The position numbers and the translations under genes are program-made. DNA of 64,000 nt, from assembly GCF_003244315.1 (NCBI RefSeq), contig NZ_QKWH01000002.1, positions 346,456 through 410,455 on the forward strand. The letters are read 5' to 3'. Of the stretch, positions 45,029-56,269 are shown in pieces. The DNA is from Xylanimonas oleitrophica (lineage in GTDB: Bacteria > Actinomycetota > Actinomycetes > Actinomycetales > Cellulomonadaceae). Numbering within the stretch: the first letter of the stretch is position 1; each line of letters begins with the position of its first letter. The notes beneath the pieces were generated by a model, which was given only the letters and a program-made list of their open reading frames with translations, ran no database searches and had not been told where the DNA came from.

Positions 45029-45988
45029 TCAGACGCCCGCCGCCGCCTTGAGGTCGTCGACGAACGTGGGGTTCTGCTCCAGCCACGCGCGTGCGGCCTC
45101 GTCCTCGGAGGAGTACTCGTCGGAGTTGAACATCATGTTCTCCAGCGAGAAGAGCTGGTCGCTGGACATCTCGAACGCCCCGATGAGCTTGGTGAGCGTG
45201 GGGTAGCGCTCGGTGAAGTCACCGGTGCCGTACGTGCGGATGTCCTCCGCGTCGCCCAGAGCGCCCTGCGGGTCCTCCAGGTCGCGCACGGGGTACTCGT
45301 CGTACGCCCAGTGCGGGCGCCACAGCGTCACGGCGATGTTCTCGCCGGACTCGGTCGCGCTCTCCAGCTCGGTGAGCATGGCCGAGGTCGAGGAGATCAC
45401 GTAGTCCATGCCCTCGAGCCCGTAGGTGGGGATGACGGCGTCCTGCGTGACCTCCGTGAGGCCGGCCCCGGCCTCGATGCCCACGAGGCGGTTGCCGTAC
45501 TCGCCCGCCATGGTGGCGAGGTCCTCGAGCGACCGGGCGGGGGAGTCCTCGTTGACGGCGATGGTCAGCTTGGCGTCGTCGTACCAGGTGCCGAGCTCGG
45601 TGATCTGGTCGCCGTAGGTCTCGAGGTAGCTCGCGTGCGTCAGCGGGAGCCAGGCGTCGAAGTAGACGTCGAAGTCCCCGCCGGCCAGGGCGGTGTAGAT
45701 GATCCCGTTGTCGGCGCCGTCGCGCATGTCGACGTCGTACCCCTCGTCCTCCAGGATCTGCTTCCAGAGGTAGGAGACGGCGATGCCCTCGTCCCAGCCC
45801 GACGGCGGGACGGCCACCGAGATCGAGGTCTCGTCCTCACCCGTCGAGGACTCGCCGTCGGCGGCGTCGCTCTCGGTGCCGCAGGCGGCCAGGCCGAGGG
45901 CGAGGGCCAGGGCGGCCGGGGCGACGACGGCGCGGCGCAGGCCGCGGCCGGTGGTCGGGCGGGGACGTGCGGTGCGTACGGAGGTCAT
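45029..45988 (-). CDS. proX: Glycine betaine/proline ABC substrate-binding lipoprotein
   Basis: 319 residues. The signal peptide ends in the lipobox LAAC (ALALALGLAAC), then an OpuAC-type binding domain: PPSGWDEGIAVSYLWKQILE, GDFDVYFDAWLPLTH, GIEAGAGLTEVTQD and LWRPHWAYDEYPV with aromatic residues suited to bind quaternary ammonium groups. Last gene of the operon, separated from the permease by 112 bp with a stable hairpin. Choline or related compounds remain possible substrates. Confidence 0.92.
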   Translation of the reverse strand: MTSVRTARPRPTTGRGLRRAVVAPAALALALGLAACGTESDAADGESSTGEDETSISVAVPPSGWDEGIAVSYLWKQILEDEGYDVDMRDGADNGIIYTALAGGDFDVYFDAWLPLTHASYLETYGDQITELGTWYDDAKLTIAVNEDSPARSLEDLATMAGEYGNRLVGIEAGAGLTEVTQDAVIPTYGLEGMDYVISSTSAMLTELESATESGENIAVTLWRPHWAYDEYPVRDLEDPQGALGDAEDIRTYGTGDFTERYPTLTKLIGAFEMSSDQLFSLENMMFNSDEYSSEDEAARAWLEQNPTFVDDLKAAAGV

Positions 45989-46041
45989 GCCTGCCTTTCG
46001 TGCCCGGCGCTCGGCCGGACGGGGTAGGGGATGGGGTGGTG

Positions 46042-46065
46042 GCCCGGGCGCGCGTGCGCCCGGGC
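46042..46065 (-). terminator. Intercistronic hairpin in the betaine operon
   Basis: GCCCGGGCGC (46042-46051) pairs perfectly with 46056-46065 around GCGT, between the permease and the binding protein. It may partly terminate the transcript or protect the binding-protein mRNA. Confidence 0.5.
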
Positions 46066-46100
46066 GCAGGGGATGCTCACGACGGTTCCCGCGAGGGCGC

Positions 46101-46970
46101 TCATGACCGGGCGGCGGCCAGGGCGCGCGCGACCGGGGCGCGGTCGGCGAGGGCGGAGGTGACGCGGTCCAGGTACATGGCCAGCACCACCACCGACAGG
46201 CCGGCCTCGAAGCCGAGCGCGATGTCGATGCGGCCGAGCGCTCCGAGGACCTGCTGGCCGAGGCCGCCGGCCCCCACGAGCCCGGCCATGACGACCATCG
46301 ACAGGGACAGCATGATCACCTGGTTGACGCCGGCCATGATGGTGGGCATCGCCAGCGGGAGCTGGACCTGCCGCAGGATGCGGGCCGGTGTCGCCCCGAA
46401 CGCCTGGCCGGCCTCGACGACCTCGGCGTCGACCTGCCGGATGCCCAGCTCGGTGAACCGGACGCCGGGCGGCAGGGCGAACACGATCGTCGCGATGATC
46501 CCGGGCACGGGGCCCGTGAGGAAGATGAGCACGACGGGGATCAGGTAGACGAAGGCGGGCATCGTCTGCATGAGGTCGAGGACGGGTCGCACGGCCCGTG
46601 AGACGCGGTCGTCGCGGGCCGCCCAGACGCCCAGGGGTACCGCGACGGCCAGCGCGATGCAGGAGGCGACGAGCACCAGCGCGAGGGTGTCCATCGCGGC
46701 GCCCCACTGGTCGACACCCGCGATGACGACGAACCCGACGAGCGAGCCCAGGGCGAGCTTCCAGCCCTTGGCGAGCAGCGCCAGCACGGCGAGCAGGATC
46801 GCCACGACCCAGAAGGGTGGTGTCGCCAGCACGGTGTCGAGGCCGTCGTAGACCGCGCCGAGCACGTCCTTGACGACGTCGAAGAGCGGCTTGAACGTCG
46901 TCCTGACCCAGGTGACGAACGCCTCGATCCAGGTGCCGAGCGGGATGCGGGGGACGAGGGCGTCGGTCAT
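46101..46970 (-). CDS. proW: Glycine betaine/proline ABC permease
   Basis: 289 residues, about six to seven membrane helices. The EAA loop reads EAGQAFGATPARILRQVQLP, which contacts the ATPase; PAFVYLIPVVLIF and GVNQVIMLSLSMVVMAGLVG are typical of the OpuAB/ProW family. The first 60 residues include a long amphipathic cytosolic segment. ATG overlaps the ATPase stop by 4 bp. Confidence 0.94.
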   Translation of the reverse strand: MTDALVPRIPLGTWIEAFVTWVRTTFKPLFDVVKDVLGAVYDGLDTVLATPPFWVVAILLAVLALLAKGWKLALGSLVGFVVIAGVDQWGAAMDTLALVLVASCIALAVAVPLGVWAARDDRVSRAVRPVLDLMQTMPAFVYLIPVVLIFLTGPVPGIIATIVFALPPGVRFTELGIRQVDAEVVEAGQAFGATPARILRQVQLPLAMPTIMAGVNQVIMLSLSMVVMAGLVGAGGLGQQVLGALGRIDIALGFEAGLSVVVLAMYLDRVTSALADRAPVARALAAARS

Positions 46971-48286
46971 CGCGCGCCTCCTTCGGCGGGGGCGGGCGCC
47001 GCGCCGTCGTCGGCGTGCTGCTCGGGGGGCACCATCGCGGTGAGCAGGGTGACCCGGGGCACGACGCCGACCAGGCGGCCCTCGGCGTCGGTGACGGGCA
47101 CCGGCAGCGGGGACTCGGCCGCGGGCGCGAAGATCTCCGCGAGCGGGGTGTCGGGGGACACGGCGGTGAGGTCGTCCCGCACCAGGCCGTCGAGCGTCTC
47201 CTTGCCGTCGCGGAGGGCGGCCACGGCGTCCTCGTCGCGCACGTGGCCCTGCAGGCGGCGCTGGCGGTCGACGACGTAGGCGGCGGACACCTGGGCGTCG
47301 CGCATGGTGCGGCTGGCCTGACGGGGGCCGCCGGTGCCGGGCACCACGGCGGCCGGGCGCACCATCACGGAGGAGGCGGTCAGGACGCGCGTGCGGTCGA
47401 CGTCGGCGACGAACTGGGCCACGTAGTCGTTGGCGGGGTCCGAGAGGATCTGCTCGGCCGTGCCGATCTGCACGGTGCGCCCGTCGCGCATGACGGCGAT
47501 CCGGTCACCCAGGTACATGGCCTCGTTGAGGTCGTGGGTGATGAAGACGATGGTCTTGCCGAGCGTCTGCTGCAGCTCCAGGAGCTGTTCCTGCATCTCG
47601 CGGCGGATGAGGGGGTCGAGGGCGCTGAAGGCCTCGTCCATGAGCAGCACGTCGGTGTCGGCGGCCAGGGCGCGGGCGAGGCCGACGCGCTGGCGCATGC
47701 CACCGGAGAGCTGGGACGGCAGGGAGTCCTCCCAGCCGCCGAGGCCGACGAGCTCGAGGGCGGTGCGGGCCTTCTCGCGGCGCTCTGCCTTGGGCACGCC
47801 CTGGATCTCGAGGGGGTAGGCGGCGTTGTCGAGCACGGTGCGGTGGGGCAGGAGCGCGAAGTGCTGGAACACCATGCTCACGTTCCGGCGGCGCAGCTCG
47901 CGCATGTGCTTGGCGTCGGCGGTGGCGAGGTCGGCGCCGTGCAGGAGCACCTCGCCCGCGGTCGGCTTCCACAGCCCGTTGAGCATGCGGATGAGGGTCG
48001 ACTTCCCGGAGCCGGACAGGCCCATGACGACGAAGATCTCGCCCGGTGCGACGTCGAAGGTGGCGCCGATGACGGCGGCCGTGCCCAGGTGCTTGATCTC
48101 GTCCCGGGTGGCGCCGTCGCGCAGGCGCCGCACGGCTTCCTCGGGGCGGGGGCCGAAGACCTTGTAGACGTCGCGGACGGACAGCGCGGGCCGCGGGGCG
48201 GCCTCGGCGGTGCCGGGGGTGGGGCCGCCGGCTGCGGCGCCGGTGGTGGCGCCGGCCGCGGGGGCGGTGGTGCTGGGTGCCGTCAT
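46967..48286 (-). CDS. proV: Glycine betaine/proline ABC ATPase with CBS pair
   Basis: 439 residues. An Ala/Thr-rich start, the OpuAA/ProV-specific segment YKVFGPRPEEAVRRLRDG, Walker A GLSGSGKST, Q-loop MVFQHFALLPH, signature LSGGMRQRVGLARAL, Walker B VLLMDEAFSALD and switch FITHDLNEA. Two CBS modules (about residues 320-420) probably sense ionic strength or nucleotides, as in osmoregulated homologues. First gene of the operon; the 268-bp upstream region is shared with the divergent Nramp-like gene. Confidence 0.95.
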   Translation of the reverse strand: MTAPSTTAPAAGATTGAAAGGPTPGTAEAAPRPALSVRDVYKVFGPRPEEAVRRLRDGATRDEIKHLGTAAVIGATFDVAPGEIFVVMGLSGSGKSTLIRMLNGLWKPTAGEVLLHGADLATADAKHMRELRRRNVSMVFQHFALLPHRTVLDNAAYPLEIQGVPKAERREKARTALELVGLGGWEDSLPSQLSGGMRQRVGLARALAADTDVLLMDEAFSALDPLIRREMQEQLLELQQTLGKTIVFITHDLNEAMYLGDRIAVMRDGRTVQIGTAEQILSDPANDYVAQFVADVDRTRVLTASSVMVRPAAVVPGTGGPRQASRTMRDAQVSAAYVVDRQRRLQGHVRDEDAVAALRDGKETLDGLVRDDLTAVSPDTPLAEIFAPAAESPLPVPVTDAEGRLVGVVPRVTLLTAMVPPEQHADDGAAPAPAEGGAR

Positions 48287-48531
48287 GGGGTGCGATCCCT
48301 GCCTCTCGTGTTCCGGACGCCCTCACCATGGCACCGTCTCGAGGGGTGAAGCGGTGCCGGGCGGGGGGTGTTCGGGTCTGGTCATGACCATTCCTTGGTG
48401 GGAGACCGTTGAGAACCCGCGGATCCATGCCAACCCATGATCGTTACCGGAGTGTGACGTTGCTTCATGGGGGCGGGGTCTGGTATTCGCGGGCGCGCAG
48501 GCGCGGGCCGTCGGGGGTGACCTGGATCACT

Positions 48532-48549
48532 CGAGGCTGTGTAGCCTCG
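48532..48549. promoter_or_regulatory. Palindrome over the -10 of the Nramp-like gene
   Basis: CGAGGCT-gtgt-AGCCTCG. The right arm overlaps the candidate -10 TAGCCT (48542-48547), which is 7 nt before the ATG at 48555. A regulator bound here would block transcription. Confidence 0.5.
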
Positions 48550-48554
48550 GGCAC

Positions 48555-49844
48555 ATGACTGCGGACGACGGTGTCGGTACGGCGCGGCTCGAGGACGAGA
48601 CGCCCGCCCAGAAGCTGCGATGGAAGATCGTCGGACCGGGCCTCGTGGTCGCCGCCACGGGCATCGGGGCGGGCGACCTCGTCGCCACCCTCGTGGCGGG
48701 CAGCCGGTTCGGCTACGGGCTGCTGTGGGCGGCGGTGCTCGGCGTGCTGATCAAGATCGCCCTCGTGGAGGGCGCCGGCCGCTTCTCCCTCGCCACGGGG
48801 CGCACCATCTTCGACGGGTGGAAGTCGCTCGGTGCGTGGGCCACCGTCTACTTCGGCGTCTACATCGTCGTGTGGGGCCTGAGCTACGGCGCCGCCGCGA
48901 TGTCCAGCTCTGCCCTGCCGCTGGCGGCGCTCTTCCCGCAGGTCGACCTGGTGTGGTTCGCCATGGCCTCGGGCCTGATCGGGGCCGCGGTGGTGTGGCT
49001 GGGCCGGTACGCCGTCTTCGAGAAGATCGTGGCGGTGCTGGTCGGCGTCATGTTCGTGACCGTCGTCGGCGCCGCCGTGCTGACCGTGCCGAACCTCGCC
49101 GAGATCGCCCGCGGTCTGGTGCCGCGCTTCCCCGAGGGCTCGGTGATCTACACCCTGGGCCTGGCCGGTGGCGTCGGCGGCACCATCACCCTGGCCGCCT
49201 ACGGGTACTGGCTCAAGGAGAAGGGCTGGTACGCGCCCGGCTGGATGCGGGTGATGCGCATCGACAACGCGATGGCCTACGTCGTCTCCGGCGTGTTCGT
49301 CGTCGCGATGCTGGTGGTGGGCGCCGAGCTGCTCTACTCCAGCGGCGTCACGGTCGCCGACGGCGAGGGCGGCCTGGTCGACCTCGCCGGGGTGCTGGCC
49401 GAGCGCTACGGCGCCGTCATGGCCCCGGTGTTCCTGGTGGGGTTCTGGGCCTCGTCGTTCTCCTCGGTGCTGGGCGTGTGGAACGGCGTCTCCCTGATGT
49501 TCGCCGACTTCGTGGCCACCGCGCGCGGGCTGCCGCAGGACGACCCGCGCCGCCGCTCCGGCGGCCTCTACTACCGCGCCTACGTGCTGTGGCTGACTTT
49601 CCCGCCCATGCTCCTGCTGCTGCTCGACCGCCCCATCGCCCTGGTGGTCGCCTACGGCGCGCTGGGCTCGCTGTTCATGCCGTTCCTGGCGATCACGCTG
49701 CTGTTCCTGCTGAACTCCGAGGCCGTACCGGTGCGGTGGCGCAACCGTGCGTGGCTCAACGTGGTGCTCGTGCTGGTCGCGGGGGTGTTCGTGGTGCTCG
49801 GCGTCAACGAGCTGGTCAAGGCCGTGGCCCCGCTCTTCGGGTGA
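48555..49844 (+). CDS. Nramp-related transporter with altered metal site
   Basis: 429 residues, 11 membrane helices, overall Nramp/APC fold (GPGLVVAATGIGAGDLVATL as helix 1). Classical Nramp Mn/Fe transporters bind metal with Asp and Asn of a DPGN motif in helix 1 and Met of MPH in helix 6. Here these positions read GAGD (residues 38-41) and TLA (212-214), so the usual metal ligands are missing. The substrate is therefore uncertain. Starts with an ATG lacking a ribosome site, probably leaderless. Convergent with the MFS gene. Confidence 0.85.
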   Translation: MTADDGVGTARLEDETPAQKLRWKIVGPGLVVAATGIGAGDLVATLVAGSRFGYGLLWAAVLGVLIKIALVEGAGRFSLATGRTIFDGWKSLGAWATVYFGVYIVVWGLSYGAAAMSSSALPLAALFPQVDLVWFAMASGLIGAAVVWLGRYAVFEKIVAVLVGVMFVTVVGAAVLTVPNLAEIARGLVPRFPEGSVIYTLGLAGGVGGTITLAAYGYWLKEKGWYAPGWMRVMRIDNAMAYVVSGVFVVAMLVVGAELLYSSGVTVADGEGGLVDLAGVLAERYGAVMAPVFLVGFWASSFSSVLGVWNGVSLMFADFVATARGLPQDDPRRRSGGLYYRAYVLWLTFPPMLLLLLDRPIALVVAYGALGSLFMPFLAITLLFLLNSEAVPVRWRNRAWLNVVLVLVAGVFVVLGVNELVKAVAPLFG

Positions 49845-49869
49845 CCGTCACGGGCGGCAGGGGGAGGGG

Positions 49870-51159
49870 TCAGAGAGCGATGCCGGCCCGGCGGCGCGTG
49901 GTGCGGTTGGCGTGCACCGTCCACCGGGGCGCCCACCGCGCCAGCGCGGCCGCCGCGGCCGGGCCGAGCAGGCCCGCCGCCCAGATTCCCGCGGCCAGCG
50001 AGCCGAGCGCCGCGCCGGCCGACACCACCAGCGGGCCCGCCGCCGCCCCCGTGTCCTGCAGCACCCGCCACAGGCCGAGGAACTGGGCGCGACCCTGGGC
50101 CGGCGAGGCGTCCGACCCGAGCGTCATCAGCACGCCCGACCCCATGCCGTTCCCGAGCCCCAGCAGCATCGCGACGACGGCCAGCGACGGTGCCGAGTGC
50201 GTGAGGGGCAGCGCCACCAGCGCCACGCCCATCAGCAGCATGGACGGCACCCCGATCCACAGCCGGCCCATACGGTCCATGACCTTGCCCGCCGGGTAGA
50301 ACAGCAGCATGTCCACACCGCCCGCCACCCCGACGACGAGCGAGGTCACCGCCGGGTCCAGGCCCAGGTGCACGCCCCACAGCGGGATCACCGTCTGGCG
50401 CGCCCCGCGCACGGCGCCCACCAGCAGGCACGCCACGCCGAGCGTGGAGAACAGGCGCCGGTGGTCCCGCAGCACGGTGCGCAGCGTGGGGGAGCCCGGG
50501 GCGGCCTGCGCGCCGGTCGCCACCGGGCGGGCGGAGGGGCGCGCGGCGCCAGTCTCGCCCGGTGCCGTGACGTCGTCCCGCACGACGGCGACCGTCACGG
50601 TCGCGGCCAGGGCGACGGCGGCGCCCAGCCAGTAGACGGCGTGGACGTCGCCCGTGCGCAGCACCAGCGCCCCCGCGAACGGGCCCACGAACTGCCCGAT
50701 CCGGTGCACGCCTGCCAGCGTGGACAGCACGCGGGCCCGCTGGAGCGGCGGGGTGATCTCGGTGAGGTAGCTGTGGCGTGCGAGGTTGAAGACCGCCGCG
50801 GCGGCACCGATGGCGAGCACCGCCGGGGCGAGGGTCGCGAGGCTGGGGGCCAGCGCCGCCCCCGCGAAGCCCAGGGCGGCCACGACGCCGGCCACCAGCA
50901 TCGCCCTGCGGTCGCCCAGGCGTGCGGCCAGCGCGCCGGCGGGGAGGTCGGCGAGGATCTGCCCGGCCGGCAGCAGGGCAGCCACGAGCCCCGCCACCGC
51001 CAGGGTGGAGCCGAGGTTCGTCGCCGTCGGGGCGATCACCGGGATCGCGGCGCCCACGCCGACGTCGAAGACGAACGCCGGGACGAACGCCCCGAGCACC
51101 ACGGTGCGCAGCGGGAAGAGGCGGGCGGGCGGCGTCGTCGGAGAGGGCATCGGCACCAT
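49870..51159 (-). CDS. MFS transporter
   Basis: 429 residues, 12 membrane helices. The A-like loop [18 protein letters not shown] after helix 2 and the [17 protein letters not shown] repeat after helix 8 are MFS features. Helix 7 begins after a Pro/Ala-rich cytosolic loop. Substrate not readable; drug-efflux-type families are closest by appearance. Two in-frame ATG codons (51159 and 51150) are possible starts. Downstream of an acyltransferase (25 bp gap), likely one operon. Confidence 0.85.
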   Translation of the reverse strand: MVPMPSPTTPPARLFPLRTVVLGAFVPAFVFDVGVGAAIPVIAPTATNLGSTLAVAGLVAALLPAGQILADLPAGALAARLGDRRAMLVAGVVAALGFAGAALAPSLATLAPAVLAIGAAAAVFNLARHSYLTEITPPLQRARVLSTLAGVHRIGQFVGPFAGALVLRTGDVHAVYWLGAAVALAATVTVAVVRDDVTAPGETGAARPSARPVATGAQAAPGSPTLRTVLRDHRRLFSTLGVACLLVGAVRGARQTVIPLWGVHLGLDPAVTSLVVGVAGGVDMLLFYPAGKVMDRMGRLWIGVPSMLLMGVALVALPLTHSAPSLAVVAMLLGLGNGMGSGVLMTLGSDASPAQGRAQFLGLWRVLQDTGAAAGPLVVSAGAALGSLAAGIWAAGLLGPAAAAALARWAPRWTVHANRTTRRRAGIAL

Positions 51160-51184
51160 CTTGCCCCGCCGGGGCGGCCCCGGT

Positions 51185-52387
51185 TCAGCGCACGGGTGCC
51201 GAGGAGGCGTACGGGCCGGCGTCGGTGCGGGCCCGGGCCCCGGCGACGGCGCGGGCCCCGTCGGCCGCCGTCCGCGGCCGGCGCCGGGTGGTGAGCGCAC
51301 GCTCGACGGCCTTGCGCAAGGGCCGGTTCGCGCGCTTCTCGACCGCGTGGTGGATGGCGAACGAGAGCGCGGTGCTCACCGCGAGCGCCGCGGCCAGCGA
51401 CACCCAGGGGGAGACGCCGGTGCCCAGCAGCTCGATGGCGGCGTACCCGAACTGGGTGTGGACCAGGTACAGGGGATAGGTGATCGCGCCGGCGACGGTC
51501 AGCGCCGTGGCCAGCCACGGCGTGCGCACCACCGCGCGGGGGCCGGACGCCCACCACACGGCGGCGACGGACAGTGCGAAGACCGTCACCGAGACCGGCA
51601 CGCTGACGGGGACGTCCTGGAGGCGTGCCGCGTGCTCCGCGCGCGGCACGAGGTGGTGCACGCCCATGGCCACGGTCGCGGCCAGGGTCGCCAGGAGCCG
51701 GCCGGTGACGCCGTCGCGCCGCATGAGGTACAGGATCATGCCGACGCCGAAGTAGGGGGCGTACGAGGCCACGAGCATGCTGGCGACGCCCGACCAGCCC
51801 AGCGCCTGGGCGCCCATGCCGGCCAGCGGCCACAGCAGCGCGAAGGCGACGACGCGGCGCGGGGTGAACCCCCCGAGCGCCACGACGACGCCCACGAGCA
51901 CGTAGAACTTGAGCTCCACGAGCAGGGTCCAGAACACGACCTGCACGGGCACGGCGCCGAACAGGTCCGGTGCCATCGTGAGGTTCAGGAGGGTGTCGGC
52001 CAGGCTCGGCTGCCGCCCGCCGGGCCACCAGGCCTGGAGCAGGGCGGTGATCGCCACGGCCGCCCAGAACGCGGGGTAGAGCCGGCCCACCCGGGACCCG
52101 ACGAACTGCGCGAGGTTGCGCCCCTGCGCGGACATGAGGATGACGAACCCGCTGAGCACGAAGAACAGCTCGACGGCGAGCCAGCCGTACCGGGTGACGC
52201 CGCTGATGGCGGCGAACTCCTCGTGGGGCCGCCCGCCCAGGTAGGCGCCCGCCGTGGGGGTGGCCGTGAAGTGGTAGACCACCACGGCCACCGCTGCGGC
52301 GAACCGCAGGGCGTCCAGCAGGAGGAGGCGGTGGGCCGCTGCTTCCCGCGTCCCCGTGGCCGCCGGGTCCGTCCTCGTGTCGCTCAT
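51185..52387 (-). CDS. Membrane acyltransferase (acyltransferase 3 family)
   Basis: 400 residues, about ten membrane helices. [22 protein letters not shown] holds the conserved Arg and His, and [21 protein letters not shown] with [11 protein letters not shown] the second family block. Likely acylates a surface glycan or lipid. I chose ATG at 52387 because TATGGT lies 7 nt upstream; ATG at 52399 is an alternative that would overlap that hexamer. Confidence 0.86.
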   Translation of the reverse strand: MSDTRTDPAATGTREAAAHRLLLLDALRFAAAVAVVVYHFTATPTAGAYLGGRPHEEFAAISGVTRYGWLAVELFFVLSGFVILMSAQGRNLAQFVGSRVGRLYPAFWAAVAITALLQAWWPGGRQPSLADTLLNLTMAPDLFGAVPVQVVFWTLLVELKFYVLVGVVVALGGFTPRRVVAFALLWPLAGMGAQALGWSGVASMLVASYAPYFGVGMILYLMRRDGVTGRLLATLAATVAMGVHHLVPRAEHAARLQDVPVSVPVSVTVFALSVAAVWWASGPRAVVRTPWLATALTVAGAITYPLYLVHTQFGYAAIELLGTGVSPWVSLAAALAVSTALSFAIHHAVEKRANRPLRKAVERALTTRRRPRTAADGARAVAGARARTDAGPYASSAPVR

Positions 52388-52394
52388 TCGCTCG

Positions 52395-52400
52395 ACCATA
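52395..52400 (-). promoter_or_regulatory. Candidate -10, leaderless (acyltransferase at 52387)
   Basis: TATGGT then 7 nt then ATG on the minus strand. Confidence 0.4.
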
Positions 52401-52573
52401 GGTCACGGTTCGGTAACGGCACCACCGGAGCCGGTCGGCGAGCGCCAAAGCCCCCGCCGGGCCGGGCGGAGCCGGGGCACCTAGCCTGGCAGGAGCACGG
52501 GCAGGCGAGGGGGCGGGAGCCCCCGGCGCTCAGCAGGCCGCAGACCGTTCCCGGCGGACGACGGAGGATCGAC

Positions 52574-54109
<1,536 letters not shown>

Positions 54110-54118
54110 GCCGCCCGC

Positions 54119-54140
54119 GCACGGGGGACGTCCCCCGTGC
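54119..54140 (+). terminator. Terminator after ahcY (22-bp perfect palindrome)
   Basis: GCACGGGGGAC followed directly by its complement, 9 bp after the ahcY stop. Confidence 0.75.
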
Positions 54141-54194
54141 ACCACGGCGGCGCGCACCGTCGCAGACGGCCCGCCGGCCCCCGAGGCTGGGAGC

Positions 54195-55526
54195 ATGACG
54201 TCCGTGACCGCCGAGCCCGTCCCGTTCCTCTCCGCCCTCGTCGCCCGCCGCACGTGGCAGGCGTACGGGTACCTGTGGCTCTCCCTCCTGCTCGCCCCCC
54301 TGGCGCTCGCCTACGTGGTGGCCGTGCCGTCGCTCGCCGCCGGGGTGGCGGTCACCGTGGTGGGCCTGTGGCTCCCCGCGGCGATGGTGCTCGGCGCACG
54401 CGGCTGGGCCGCCGCGTACCGGTCGGCAGCCCGCTCGCTGCTCGGCGTCGAGGCCGCCGACCCGCCCGCCTTCGCCCGCCCCCGCGGCTTCTGGTCCGCC
54501 CTCGGCGCCGCGCTGGGCGACCCGGCCGGGTGGCGGGCGCTGCTGTTCATGCTCGCCACGTTCCCGCTGTCGATCCTGGGGTTCGTCGTCAGCACGACGT
54601 GGCTCGCCACCGCCGCCGGCTCCATGACGCACTGGTTCTGGTCGCGCTGGCTGCCCCTGGAGCAGGCCGCCGACGGCACCTGGCACCGCGGCGCGCAGCT
54701 CGGACCCGGCCAGTACGTCGACACCCCCGCCCGGCAGGCGCTGCTGGCGCTGGCGGGCCTGCTCCTGCTGCTCGCCTGGCCGTGGGTCAACCGCCTGTGC
54801 ACGTCGCTGCAGGCCGCGCTCACCCGGACGCTGCTCGGGCCGACGGCGGGAGCCCTCCGCGTGGCGAGCCTGCGCGCCTCGCGGGCCGCCACCGTCGAGG
54901 ACGCCGACGCCCGCCTGCGCCGCATCGAGCGCGACCTGCACGACGGCACGCAGGCCCGCCTGGTCGCCGTCGCCATGCAGCTCGGAGAGGCACGCGAACA
55001 GCTCGCCGCCGGCGCGGACCCCGCCCTGGCGGCCGAGCTCGTCGAGGTGGCGCACGAGTCCACCAAGGACGCGCTCGGCGAGCTGCGCGAGATCGCCCGC
55101 GGCATCCACCCGCCCGCCCTCGACGCCGGCCTCGCCGTGGCGCTGGAGACCCTCGCCGCCCGCGCCCCGCTGCCCGTCACCGTCGAGGTCGGCGCGGACG
55201 TCGAGGCCGCCGCGCCGCTCGCCCCCGCCGTGCAGTCGATCGCCTACTACTGCGCGGCCGAGCTGCTCACCAACGTGGCCAAGCACGCCGGCGCCTCCCG
55301 CGCACGGGTCGAGGTGACGCGCGAGGCGGGCGCCGTGCGCCTGCGGGTGCACGACGACGGGCACGGCGGCGCCGCCGTCGCACCGGTCGACGGCACCGGG
55401 CGCCGCACGGGCCTGGCCGGCCTCGGCGAACGGGTCGCGGCCGTGGACGGCGTGCTCGACGTCCGCAGCCCGGCGGGCGGCCCTACGGTGGTCACCGTGA
55501 CGCTGCCGACCACCACCAGGCCGTGA
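54195..55526 (+). CDS. Two-component sensor histidine kinase (HisKA_3 type)
   Basis: 443 residues. A sensor domain of about 200 residues with four membrane helices (the PF13796-like putative sensor) is followed by LRRIERDLHDGTQARLVAVAMQLGEA, the HisKA_3 phospho-acceptor helix (His in RDLHDG), and an ATPase domain (AELLTNVAKHAGA, VHDDGHGG, GLAGLGERVAAVDG). The response-regulator gene overlaps its stop by 4 bp. The signal is unknown; a membrane or envelope cue is plausible. Confidence 0.93.
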   Translation: MTSVTAEPVPFLSALVARRTWQAYGYLWLSLLLAPLALAYVVAVPSLAAGVAVTVVGLWLPAAMVLGARGWAAAYRSAARSLLGVEAADPPAFARPRGFWSALGAALGDPAGWRALLFMLATFPLSILGFVVSTTWLATAAGSMTHWFWSRWLPLEQAADGTWHRGAQLGPGQYVDTPARQALLALAGLLLLLAWPWVNRLCTSLQAALTRTLLGPTAGALRVASLRASRAATVEDADARLRRIERDLHDGTQARLVAVAMQLGEAREQLAAGADPALAAELVEVAHESTKDALGELREIARGIHPPALDAGLAVALETLAARAPLPVTVEVGADVEAAAPLAPAVQSIAYYCAAELLTNVAKHAGASRARVEVTREAGAVRLRVHDDGHGGAAVAPVDGTGRRTGLAGLGERVAAVDGVLDVRSPAGGPTVVTVTLPTTTRP

Positions 55527-56245
55527 CCGCCGGCCCGCCTCCGACGCCCGAGGTGCCCACCCGGCCGGACGAGCCCCCGCGCACCCTGCGCGTCGTCCTG
55601 GCCGAGGACTCCGTCATCCTCCGTGACGGCCTGGTGGCGCTCCTGGCCCGGCGCGGGCACTCCGTCGTCGCGGTCGGGGACGGGGAGGCCCTGGTGCGCG
55701 AGGTCGACCGGCAGGCCGGCGACGGCACCGCCCCGGACGTCGTCGTCGCGGACATCCGGATGCCTCCGTCCTTCACGGACGAGGGGCTGCACGCCGCCCT
55801 CGCCCTCAGGGAGCGGCACCCCGGTCTCCCCGTGCTGCTGTTCTCCCAGCACGTCGAGACGCGGTACGCCTCGCGCCTCCTGGGCGGTGGCGCCCGCGGC
55901 GTGGGCTACCTGCTCAAGGACCGGGTGGCCGACGTGGCCGACTTCGTCGACGCGCTCGTCCGGGTGGCCGACGGGCAGACCGTCCTCGACCCCGAGGTCG
56001 TCACCCAGCTCATGGGTGCCACCAGCGGGCACGACACCGGCCTCGCCCGGCTCACGCCGCGCGAGCGCGAGGTGCTCGGCCTCATGGCGCAAGGACGCTC
56101 CAACGGGGCCATCGCCCAGAGCCTCTACCTGTCCTACGGCGCGGTCGAGAAGAACGTCGCCTCGATCTTCGCCAAGCTCGGCCTCGAGCCCGACGCCGCC
56201 GACCACCGCCGCGTGCTGGCCGTGCTGCGCCACCTCGGCGCCTGA
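55523..56245 (+). CDS. LuxR-family response regulator
   Basis: 240 residues. Receiver domain (VVLAEDSVILRDGLVALL, phospho-acceptor Asp in VVVADIRMPP, Lys in YLLKDRV) and a C-terminal LuxR/NarL helix-turn-helix (LTPREREVLGLMAQGRSNGAIAQSLYLS). Partner of the kinase encoded just before it. A Pro/Thr-rich lead of about 20 residues precedes the receiver. GTG start at 55523. Confidence 0.94.
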   Translation: MTAGPPPTPEVPTRPDEPPRTLRVVLAEDSVILRDGLVALLARRGHSVVAVGDGEALVREVDRQAGDGTAPDVVVADIRMPPSFTDEGLHAALALRERHPGLPVLLFSQHVETRYASRLLGGGARGVGYLLKDRVADVADFVDALVRVADGQTVLDPEVVTQLMGATSGHDTGLARLTPREREVLGLMAQGRSNGAIAQSLYLSYGAVEKNVASIFAKLGLEPDAADHRRVLAVLRHLGA

Positions 56246-56269
56246 GCACGACGGCCCGCACCGGGCAGC

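Noticed and set aside
52489..52573. SAH riboswitch called as a feature
   Set aside because: Only a short GGCGCTCA resemblance; the required pseudoknot pairing could not be drawn, so it is left as a low-interest finding.
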